A stretch of DNA of 64,000 nucleotides from Tiliqua scincoides (Eukaryota; Chordata; Lepidosauria; Squamata; Scincidae). A model generated the notes under the pieces. It saw only the letters and a list, made by a program, of their open reading frames with translations, was not told the origin of the DNA and made no database searches. How positions within the stretch are numbered: the first letter of the stretch is position 1; every line of letters begins with the position of its first letter. Positions 36,339 through 48,300 of the stretch are shown here, piece by piece. The position numbers and the translations under genes are program-made. The stretch lies in NCBI RefSeq assembly GCF_035046505.1, contig NC_089821.1, positions 39,923,348 to 39,987,347 on the forward strand. Reading direction: 5' to 3'.

Positions 36339-39300
36339 CTGGAATGAATAAAAAATGATCATCTGATTAGCAAATCTCAAAAGTCACTCTAATATTCCAG
36401 CATTCTTTTGTTCATACAGAACATACTGTATGACCAAATTTAGGTTTATCCTTGAAAAGTCAGTAAGTTCATAGGAAAGCCAGACTTTCCGTCCACTTTA
36501 TCATGCAATATGTTTCAAGTACAGTGGACCTGCTGTATTCAAAGATTCAGGACCCACGAATTTCATTATTTGTGGGTCCCCAAACCCACAGGTTGGACTC
36601 ACATGGACCCTCCAGGGGCTACCAGAGTTGTGCTCTGGCTGCCTCTGGAGGATGTTGTGAGGGCTGGGGAGGCCTCACGTGGGCTCCCCGGCCCTAAGAA
36701 TGCCTTCTAAGGTCTTCGGGAGACCTTAGAAGGTCACTTCTGTTTATTCAGAAAAACCAGGAGTGACGTTTTAAGGCCTTACAAGGCTTTCAGAGGGCTG
36801 GGGAGGCAATGTGCAGGGGTCCTCGTGGATCCAACTCACAGGTTCTGGGACCCATGCATAATGAAATCCACGGATCATGAATCTGTGAATATAGTGCTCC
36901 CACTGTACTTGAAAAACTGGAAGTGACCATCCAAGGCCTCCCAAAGGCCTTAGAAAGTGTTCTGAGAGCTGGGGAGGCCACATGCAGGTTTTGACGTCTC
37001 CAGAGGATTACAGGGACCCCAAAATCTGTGGATTTGATCATCTGCGGGTTTCCTTATCCACAACGGATCCTGGAATTGAACCCCCATTATGCAGGATGCT
37101 CTATAATTTTCACAATTGAGTACATAATTAAGAAAACATTGAAGTTACTCCTTGTTTGGATCAATACAGTAAATTCATATCTATTTGTGTAACTTGTAAC
37201 ACATTTAAAACTTTCTTGTAATGGTAAAGCACCACCTGGTCACTGAGTGAGAAACAGTTGGCCATTCCTGTCTCTGGCATTCCTCTCTGGTGTTGCCAGG
37301 ATGCCAAGATAGGAGCATCCAGAGACCACTGTTCTTTACCTTCTTGATCACCCAGAAAGGCAAAGGAGAACAGCCTCTCTGAGCAATATCCAAGCAGCTG
37401 CCACCCAAAAAAGGTGGCACAGGTGAATTAGTTTGGAAAAGTGGGGCATTTCTCCAACCCTATCTATCCACTGAAAGGCTGTGTGAAGAATGGAAGGCTA
37501 AGTCTCAATAGAAGGAATTGCTTTGCTCTGTTCTGGCTGAGCACGTGGGAAGAAACTATGACCCTTCCAAAAACTGGGAAACTGAAATAGCAAAACTTGC
37601 TGGCACTGCATTTGAATACAGAAATGTGTGTAAATCCATATTGTATTGGGAGAAGATATTCTATATTCCAAATGGAAGGTTTAAGTGGGTCCTCCTTATC
37701 TCGTAGCTCAACATCTGCAGATTTGAGCATCTGAGGGTCTCCCAGAAGTGGCTCTTGGTCGAATCTGGGACCAAGAGCCACTTCTGGGAGGTGTTCTGAG
37801 GCTGGGGAGGGCCTGTGGTCCATTCCATAGGCTTTCCCCAGTCACAGAACACCTCCTGGACATGACCAGAAGTCGCAGACATGAAGTGATTTCCAGTGAC
37901 GACTGAGAGGCCTTCTGAAGAACCTGGGAGGCCAACACAACCTCTGGAGAGCCCAATGTGGACCCAGATGAGTGTCTGTGGCGCTGCGACCCTGCCCCTC
38001 TGTGGTTACTGAGGGCCTACTATATTCTCAGGTAACCTGGCATAAAATAGTCAAGATTAACATGCCAACAATCACCATACCTTCAGCTCTGATTATTCAT
38101 CTGGTATATTACAAATGTATCTTGCCTAAACCAAGCAGCTCAGGGTAACATGCAGGAAATAATCCCATTTTATCTTCACAGCAACCTCCTGAAATAAGTC
38201 AGGCCACTTACTCCTCCACATATGGGCAGAAATAGCAATATATGCATATTTCCCGTGAATGAACAATTTCAGCACTTTTGTTTTATGTGTATAGTGTGCA
38301 ACTTATATATAGTTGCTCACATTCTACATAGACTAGCATTGTTCTAGAAACCCATGGTCCAATTCTCCTCATGAGCAACAAGGCACTAACTTTATTTACT
38401 GACATTGTTTCCTCATGAAATCACAGGCCTGTATTAGCACTAGCGAATTTACAAAGGGAAATCTGATCACACACACTCTATGATAACATTGTATTGTTGT
38501 AGTAATCATTTGCAAAGCAGAATAGAGACCCCACATTTCAGACTGCAAATTATACAAGACCAAGCAATTAATGTCCCCTCAATGCCCTCAGGTGGTCACA
38601 AGTAGCTACTACAAGTGGAAGTTAAATTCCATCCCTACCACTCCGTTTACAGAAAGAAGCTGGTCTCCACGCTTCAATCCCCCGTGTCTATCAGCAATAC
38701 CACCTGGGATAATTCGGGATATATAGATTGGAGAATTTTGCTCTTTGCCACCCATGATGTTGAATCCAAGCCCTTCTTCTGTTTTTGGTAGTTCAACGAC
38801 TCTAGGATGGGAATGACCTTCACTGGCAGCAAAGGCAGCCACAGTGGCCTGTGAAACAAATAATATTTTTTCAACAATTCATAAGGCATCCACCCTAACA
38901 CCAAACACTTCAAAATGGGCAAGACCAAAAACCAAACTGTGGGAGTGGGGTCACTGGTTTACTTGGCCCAAAGGTGTTTTTTTTTTTTTTTGCTCACTGC
39001 ACATCATTACTTTATAGGTGCTCTGGCTCATATCTGTGCAATTAAAGGGAAATGACTTTTAACAAGAAGTTGCATGGGTAGGCATCTGTTTTGAATGCAA
39101 GTGGGTCTCTTGCATTCTTCTAGAGCAGGGGTGGCCAAATCATGGCTTTGACATAATGCGCAGCTTGTGGAAAATATGTTGGCAGAGCTCCTTTTTGCGT
39201 CACAATTAATATAAAGGTAAATAAAACATTTTCAAGCTTTACAATTATTTATTAGATATATATTGAGAGTTCACTGGATAAAAATGCAAGTTTAATCCAT

Positions 39301-42300
39301 CAGCTTGTACGATAACTGACTACAATTTCTTTGTAATCTTTACTGATCCAAAAGTTCTTTGATCCGTGACTCAAATCTATCATTAAAATTAGCATTTATA
39401 TTCTTACATATACTCACCATGATTTAAGAATATAAATGCTAATTTTAATGATAGATTTGAGTTACGGGTCAAAGAATTTTTGGATCAGTAAAGATTACAA
39501 AGAAATTGTAGTCAATAATCATACAAGCTGATAGTGATAATGTTAGTTTTCAAGGGTGCAATTTGTGATCATGTTATTGTGGCGTATGCAGCTGTGTTGC
39601 AAGCAGAGAAATTAGCAGTTTCTTAGTGCAACACTGGGCGCTGTAGAGTTTGGTTGCGCTGCCAAGAAGGAGATTCAGTAAATAGTCACATAATTGTAGC
39701 AATTTCTGTATATATTATGATAAGAATATAATTTTGTAAAGTAGTAACTGATTAAAATATCTCAAATTTTATTGGTTTACATATTTTCCTCCATGTTTGA
39801 CCAGATATTTACCAGGAACATCATTAAAAATAGCTGTTTTTACCTCCTTTGTGATTTTTGAAATACAAATTAGCAGTTTAAAAACTACATACATAAATAT
39901 TACATACCTGTATTTCTTAATATTTATATGAAATTTTTGTAACAAAATCTGCATGTAACAAAAACATGAGTGTAATATTTATTCATGTCCTGTGGCTCTC
40001 AATCATCTGAAGTTTATCATATGTAGCTCTTACATTACGCAAGTTCAGCCACCCTGTTCTAGACTTTTTCAACTCCTTCAATCCTTTGTTTCACATTTTC
40101 AGTAGGTCTGGAACCAATGGTTTGCCTGAATTATCGATTGAAAAACACTGCTTTAGACCCAGCACCCTACTGGTCGAGATCTTTTCATAGCTTTACTCTT
40201 ACATTTTCAATAGAGTTTCACTATCCGGCTCTTCCTTTTGTTACTATAAAGTAGCTTTTTAGGTTTTGAACACGGCTCTTACCTTGGCTGTAGCATTAGC
40301 TCGCACTTCTGGGCTACTGCTGATGTCCACAGTCTCATATACATGCTCATAAACCTTTAGAAAACAAAACAAATACAAGATAGATGGTGGTAAACAAGTT
40401 GAGCCATAAAAACATCTCCAAACTTCTGCAGAATATTGACTACAGTTTTGCAAACCAGTCTAGCTGAAATTGTAGCAATGTTGAGCTCTTACAGGCTTTC
40501 TTTCTGCTTGCTGTAACATTTTACAATGTGTTTATATCAGGGAACACGACTTTTGTCATTCACTGCGTTTATTCAAAAAAAGCTTACCTCCCTCACCGCA
40601 TTACAGAATTCACTTTGAAGGACTCTTTGCAAAGCCTGTAGTTTCTGTGGCGGTACCTCTCCACTCCTTTGTAATTTTTCCAGTAATTCAATAGCCCGAC
40701 AGATGTCTGGAGAAAGATAGGAAGTGGAATACCAAGAATTTTTACTTAGAGGGCATTTTTTACTGCCATGGAAATAAAGAATAATCTCTATATTCTCAGC
40801 ACTAGAACTGGGACTGCACTCAGACCATTACTTTGCAAAGCAACTTCAGTACCCTGTCTCCATGATAGAGACCCAAGCCTGCCTCTTCAGTGCTTTCCAA
40901 CCCTGAACAACTGTCTTCTGACTGGCTCTCTTCTACGACTTGGGACATATCAACCAATGTGCTATTTAGCAAGCTCTTAAAATTTGTATCATCTTCCATC
41001 ATTTTGTTCTCCATTATTTGAAAAATGGTGCTATATACAATGTGTAAGCCTGACACATTTGTGTTTTACTTTTAATCTGTTTCTGTGCTGTTTGTTCTTG
41101 CAATGTATAAATTTATATTCTGTATTCATGTTTAACAGTAAAATACAAATCAAAAACATTTTGTAAGCTGCCTTGGGCAGGTTAGAAATCTATTAAATAA
41201 AATACTGCTCCACCCAGCATTTAATTTTTAAACTTTATGTACTCTTTAACACGTTTCCTAAACTTTTGGTTTCCCATAAATTCACACTGTCAAACAGCAC
41301 AATCCTAGGTATTTATACTCAGAAGTCCCACTTAATGTTCAATGGGGTTTACCCTCAGGAAAGTGTGTTTAGGATTGCAGCTTAAGAGTGGTGGAACGAA
41401 CAAGAGAGCTAAACCTCTGGTACAGGCAAAGTCCTTCCAGGACGGGAGCAAAGGCTTCACAGACACGTATTGTCCTTTAACTTCCCCTTGACTGCCAATT
41501 TAATATTTTGCTGAAGGGAAATTTGCACTGTTAAATCAAGCGCTTCAACAGACACCCTACACATCTACAGTAGTACTTCACTTATAAAACAACATGATAC
41601 AAATCAAAAGCAAAGCATACTAAATGTAAAACATTTTACAGTGGAATAACCGGTATCTTGCTGTTCACAGTTTCAAATGGGAAAAATCTGCATTTAGTGA
41701 ACTACCATGATATCTATTGGGATTTGTTATGACACCTTCCAGAGTTGGGAGAGGACTTGGGGCAGAATGGTTTTACCAACAGATTTCATACAACAGAATG
41801 CCATACTTCTGCCATGCTCCACAATCTGGTATAAAGTGACCCATTCACAAGCAACTGCATAAAGATTTAACACTGGGCACAAAAATAATTAAGTTCTCTC
41901 TCTTGTTGCTTCTGCTACCCATCAAAACAATATTTCCCAATGTTTAGCCTTTGAAGATTAGAAACAAAAACACAAAGACTTTGCATGAAAAAAAATAGTC
42001 AGCAGCTGAGTTCAAGTGTCATATTCTTGCAAATATTGTTTAATTTGTCATGAGTTACTGAAAAGCAAAGGATAAAGCCTTATCCGGAATAAATATGGAA
42101 GTTACAATAGTTATGAAAGTTACAGTAAGGCCACTATAACGAGTGCTAGGAATTCAAACAGAAAACCTGGCATAACTTCTTTTAAAAATTAGGACAAGAA
42201 GTCAACAAATAGTTGGTTTTTAAGACAAAATTAACCTTATATGCCAGTGCTGATCAGTCTGAACAAAGTACTTTCATGGAAGAAACTCATTATATCAGCT

Positions 42301-45300
42301 TACTCACATCACATCTATTTCTAAGGTATCAGTCACAAAAATTCAGCCGTCACTTGCCATTGAATTTAGCCTAAAGCAAAAATCGGAGGCAAGTTAATGA
42401 GATTATACCTAAACAAGACAAACAAATCTCAAGGAAACAAAACACAAAGGTTCAATAAAGTAAGCAAAGGTAATCAAGGGGGTTCTGCACATCCCAGTCA
42501 CTGAAGGTTTTTGACATTGTAAGTTATAGTTGGAACCATGCATGTACAAAAGAAGAAAGAAAGTTATAGTTGGAACCATGCATGTACAAAAGAAGAAAGT
42601 CTCAAGCCTCTGAGACTTGATATTTCACATGGGGGTGGGTTAAAGACTGAATAACAACTGGGATAGTTTGACTTAAATGTTAAAACATCTCCCCCAGGTG
42701 CCATGAACCTACTCATTTTTTGCTGGGAAGATATTTGGTAAACCTAACACAAGAAAGGAATTGACCAGCATACTCAGACAAAGGTGAGTATCAACTGAGT
42801 GAACCTGAAGCTCTTCTACATCAATATTCATCACTATTAAGCTCTACTGCCCAACCCAGCAAATAATGTTTAAGCCTTCCCGTATTTTTAAGCTTTACTA
42901 AACTTTTTGCTACCCATAAATCCAGACTGCCTTAAAAGAGGTGAAGGGAGCAAGAAAGCCAAACCTTTCGTACAGAAGTAGAAATGGAAAAATTGATCCC
43001 ATACGGCTAGAAAACATTTAAGTGACCCAACTACATCAGGAAAGACCAATTAGGTTGATCTTGCCACAGCATCAGGATGTTGATTTGATGTAAACAATCC
43101 ACAGTGCCACATCCATGTACAGGTGGGGCCTTGTTATCTATAGGAGATCCGTTCTCGGATCCCCCACAGATAACAAAAATTGTGGCTAAGTGAATCTATG
43201 ATTTCTGGCACCTCATGCCTTCCTCCAGAGGGCTTTCTGAAGCTCACAGAGGCTGTGTGTATCTGCCATGGCCTCTGGGGGCTTCAGAATAGCCCAGAAA
43301 GGTGAAAAAGTGCCACTTCCGAGGGCTTCCTCAGGCCTCAGAATGCCTTTAAAGGCATTAAAATGTCACTTCTGGTTTTCCTTGAGAAACCGGAAGTGAC
43401 TTTTTTTTGCCTCTGTGGGCGGATGTGTGCAGACCACAGCTCCAGTCACCTTTGGAGGTGCAAGTGAGGCCCAAGTCTGGCTCCAGGGGATGCACACTGA
43501 GCCAGATTCATGGGTATAGGATCCACAGATACGAAGGCCCCACCTGCGGTCAGGTCACTTAACTATTACCTCAGTCATGTAGAAGCCTTTCAGTGAAGTT
43601 GTCTCACAAGTTACAAGGGCTCCATGCTTTCTGGAGCAGGAAAACACAAAACATTTTAGTTTAACTCTTCAAGATTTATATTGACACTGATGAGCACCAG
43701 GCTGAAAAGCCTTTCAACAAAAAAACATAAGTCACAGATCAGTTTCCTGCATCAATTAGATTCCAAGAGCTTTAGCACACTGGTTTTCAAATGATTCTAT
43801 GTCCCAATGAGACCCGAGGTTCCTTACAAAATTGTTATTTTTTTTGTGTTAGCTTCCTAACAACATGAGAAAGAGAATGTAAGGAGAGAAACTCTCGCAG
43901 TGAAACTAAGTTGAAAGATACAGAACCCTGTTTTAAAATTTTATTATTGCCAGACACACATACCATTTTACATAGTATCAAAATTCCCATACCCTGTTTA
44001 GTCTTGCAGGAGCTTTCAATGAGCAAAGACTTCCTATGAGCAAAGACACATGTCCTTTAACTTCCCCTCTACTGTCACTGTAATATTGGAAAATAAAGAT
44101 TACTACAAGTTCTTAACCAAGGAGTTAAGTCAGATAGAGGTTAAAAGAGATGTTTCAGACCTCGTTGATAAATTAAAGATCAGTAAGTCACCGGGCCCTG
44201 ATGGCATCCACCCAAGAGTTATTAAGGAATTGAAGAATGAAGTTGCAGATCTCTTGACTAAGGTATGCAACTTGTCCCTCAAAATGGCCACGGAGCCAGA
44301 AGATTGGAGGATAGCAAATGTCACGCCTATCTTTAAAAAGGGAAAGAGGGGGGACCCAGGAAACTATAGGCCGGTCAGCCTGACATCCATACCGGGTAAG
44401 ATGGTGGAATGCCTCATCAAAGACAGTATCTCAAAACACATAGACGAACAGGCCTTGCTGAGGGAGAATCAGCATGGCTTCTGTAAGGGTAAGTCTTGCC
44501 TCACGAACCTTATAGAATTCTTTGAAAAGGTCAACAGGCATGTGGATGTGGGAGAACCCGTGGACATTATATATCTGGACTTTCAGAAGGCGTTCGACAC
44601 GGTCCCTCACCAAAGACTACTGAAAAAACTCCACAGTCAGGGAATTAGAGGACAGGTCCTCTCATGGATTGAGAACTGGTTGAAGACCAGGAAACAGAGA
44701 GTGGGTGTCAATGGGCAATTTTCACAATGGAGAGAGGTGAAAAGCGGTGTGCCCCAAGGATCTGTCCTGGGACCGGTGCTTTTCAACCTCTTCATAAATG
44801 ACCTGGAGACAGGGTTGAGCAGTGAGGTGGCTAAGTCTGCAGACGACACCAAACTTTTCCGAGTGGTGAAGACCAGAAGTGATTGTGAGGAGCTCCAGAA
44901 GGATCTCTCCAGCCTGGCAGAATGGGCAGCAAAATGGCAGATGCACTTCACTGTCAGTAAGTGTAAAGTCATGCACATTGGGGCAAAAAATCAAAACTTT
45001 AGATATAGGCTGATGGGTTCTGAGCTGTCTGTGACAGATCAGGAGAGAGATCTTGGGGTGGTGGTGGACAGGTCGATGAAAGTGTCGACCCAATGTGCGG
45101 CGGCAGTGAAGAAGGTCAATTCTATGCTTGGGATCATTAGGAAGGGTATTGAGAACAAAACGGCTAGTATTATAATGCCGTTGTACAAATCGATAGTAAG
45201 GCCACACCTGGAGTATTGTGTCCAGTTCTGGTCGCCACATCTCAAAAAAGACATAGTGGAAATGGAAAAGGTGCAAAAGAGAGCGACTAAGATGATTATG

Positions 45301-48300
45301 GGGCTGGGGCACCTTCCTTACGAGGAAAGGCTACGGCGTTTGGGCCTCTTCAGCCTAGAAAAGAGATGCCTGAGGGGGGGCATGATTGAGACATACAAAA
45401 TTATGCAGGGGATGGACAGAGTGGATAGGGAGATGCTCTTTACACTCTCACATAATACCAGGACCAGGGGACATCCACTAAAATTGAGTGTTGGGTGGGT
45501 TAGGACAGACAAAAGAAAATATTTCTTTACTCAGCGGGTGGTCGGTCTGTGGAACTCCTTGCCACAGGATGTGGTGCTGGCGTCTAGCCTAGACGCCTTT
45601 AAAAGGAGATTGGACAAGTTTCTGGAGGAAAAATCCATTATGGGGTACAAGCCATGATGTGTATGCGCAACCTCCTGATTTTAGAAATGGGTTATGTCAG
45701 AAGGCCAGATGCAAGGGAGGGCACCAGAATGAGGTCTCTTGTTATCTGGTGTGCTCCCTGGGGCATTTGGTGGGCCGCTGTGAGATACAGGTAGCTGGAC
45801 TAGATGGGCCTATGGCCTGATCCAGTGGGGCTGTTCTTATGTTCTTAATTTCTTACTCGAACACCCAAAAATACATTAAATGTGTCATTTCTTTCTTTAA
45901 TAGCAGGTTATCCCACACCATGACTTCATTTGCAAAACACTACGATACTCATTCAAAGCACCCAATATCAACACTTTACAGCAAAGTAACTGGTATCCTG
46001 GTATTCACAGTTTTGAACTTGAAAATCTTAATTCAAAGGAGGCACTATGGTAAACTGTGGAATTGTCATGGCTCACCTTCCAAAATGGGAGAGAGTTCAA
46101 GACATAATGGTTTTGCAAACTTGTTTCATAAAACAGAGATTCATGTTTTCTTCTGAATCTGGGATTAAAATGACTCATTTAAAAGTATCTGCCTAAAGCA
46201 GCATTCTCCAAACTTACCTGCATCATGACGCCCCCCCCATGTTGCTGATACAGCGCACAGCACAGAAGTAACTGGCGACGAAGTCACTGCCAGTTACTTC
46301 TGGGTTGGAGATGGAGCGATTATGAAAACCACAGTACAGCTCAGGACGGGCGGGTAGGACATTTAGGCAGTGAAAACCTCGTTCGTGGAGCCCTGCTTGC
46401 TGAGCTCTGCCCTGCAGTCCTTCGCCGACAATGCTGTCTCACTGCTAGGTGGCAAATGTCCCGCACCACCTCCGCACATTTGCTGTGCCATCCCTGGGAG
46501 CTGCACTTCATGCTTTAGAGCAAAGATGCCCAAACCCCGGCCCTGGGGCCACTTGTGGCCCTTGAGGACCCCCAATCTGGCCCACAGGGAGCCCCCAGTC
46601 TCTAATGAGTCTCTGGCTCTTCAGAGACTTGCTGGAGCCCATGCTGGCCCAACGCAACTGCTCTCAGTGTGACGACCAACTGTTTGACCTCTTGCATGAG
46701 CTGTGGGATGAGGGCTCCCTCCACTGCTTGCTGTATCATGTCTGTGATGCAGCAGCGACAGCAAAGGAAAAGCCAGCCTTGCTTAGTGCAAGGTCTTTTA
46801 TAGGCCTTAAGTTATTGCAAGACCTTCATTCATTCATATAAGTTCCATCTCTAATATACTCATTTATGTAAATTAATTCAAATTTTAGATGTAAATTAAT
46901 TCTTTTTTTCTGACACAGTGTCAGAGAGATGATGTGGCCCTCCTGCCAAAAAGTTTGGACAGCCCTGCTTTAGAGACCACTGGCCTAAAGATTTACAATT
47001 GAACATAGAAATAATTAAGTCCACTCTCTTGTTGCTCCTGTTGCCCATCAAAACAGAACAAAAATATGTCCCAGTGCTTTGAAGATTAGAAACCTAAACA
47101 CAAAGACTTTGTATGTCAAAAGGCAGAGTCAGCAGCTGAGTTCGTGTTATATTCTTGCAAATATTGTTTAATTTACCTTGAGTGACTGAGAAGCAAAGGA
47201 CAAAGCATTCTCCAGTATAAATACAGAGGTTACAATAAGGCCACTATAATGAGTGCCAGAAGTTTAAAAAGAAGAAGTGGAATAACATCTTTCAAAAATT
47301 AGGACAAGATGTGTACTGATGGTTCTAAGACAAAATCAACCTTTTACACCAGTGTCTACCACTCATGAACGACAAAGTACTTCCACAGAAGAAAGACATC
47401 ATATTGTACTGGCTTGCTCATGCACCTTATCTAAGATATCAGACAAAAATTCAGCTTTCACTTGCCGTTTAATTTTACCTTAAGGAAAATTATGAAGCAA
47501 ATTAATATAATTTTATCTAACAAAACAAGGGAATATCAAAGGAAACAAAAAACAAAGATTCAGTACAGTTAGAGGGGCTTTTGGGACAGGGGAGCTCTGT
47601 GCTTCCTTATCACTGGGGGCTTGTGACATTCCACAGCTTTATTTGGAATCATGCACATACAAAAGAAGAGATGCTTCTGAGGCCTGAGATTTCACATGAG
47701 GGGTTTACAGGCTGAACAGCAGTTACCCATCTCCACCCTTGGGGTAAGTCTGAATTACGTACATGTTAATGTGGACCATGTTGCAGAATGCAGTGCTAAA
47801 CGTGTGGAATATCAAGCAGTAAGAATGATGCAGTTTGACCTCATTCCATAACTAATAAGGTCAATGACATGCTGGAATCCCTAGCATGTATTCACTGCTG
47901 AAACAGAGACGCCTGCGTTGGCTTGGTCATGTCGTGAGAATGGATGATGGCCGGATCCCAAAGGATCTCCTCTATGGAGAACTCGTGCAAGGAAAACGCC
48001 CTACAGGTAGACCACAGCTGCGATACAAGGACATCTGCAAGAGGGATCTGAAGGCCTTAGGGATGGACCTCAACAAGTGGGAAACCCTGGCCTCTGAGCG
48101 GCCCGCTTGGAGGCAGGCTGTGCAGCATGGCCTTTCCCAGTTTGAAGAGACACTTTGCCAACAGTCTGAGGCTAAGAGGCAAAGAAGGAAGGCCCATAGC
48201 CAGGGTGACAGACCAGGGACAGACTGCACTTGCTCCCGGTGTGGAAGGGATTGTCACTCCCGGATTGGCCTTTTCAGCCACACTAGACGCTGTGCCAGAA

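Larger units (their letters stand above)
41205..47770. repeat. Ancient tandem segmental duplication in LIN7C intron 1
   Basis: Copy 1 is about 41,205-42,700. Copy 2 is about 42,841-47,770, enlarged by later insertions. Matching blocks in order: CTAAACTTTTGGTTTCCCAT with CTAAACTTTTTGCTACCCAT; GTCCTTTAACTTCCCC (41,470 and 44,052); CTCTTGTTGCT.CTG.T.CCCATC (41,905 and 47,026); CAGCAGCTGAGTTC (42,002 and 47,128); ATTCTTGCAAATATTGTTTA (42,024 and 47,151); AAGGCCACTATAA (42,127 and 47,229). Copy 1 gained a palindromic MITE (41296-41386) and a 39-bp internal tandem repeat at about 42,521-42,600. Copy 2 gained a Tigger-like MITE, a CR1 and nested hAT elements. No exon is included. Confidence 0.8.

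Noticed and set aside
46363-46841. Cys/His-containing frames of 70-100 codons
   Set aside because: They lie inside the nested hAT elements and show no host-gene similarity or splice structure.
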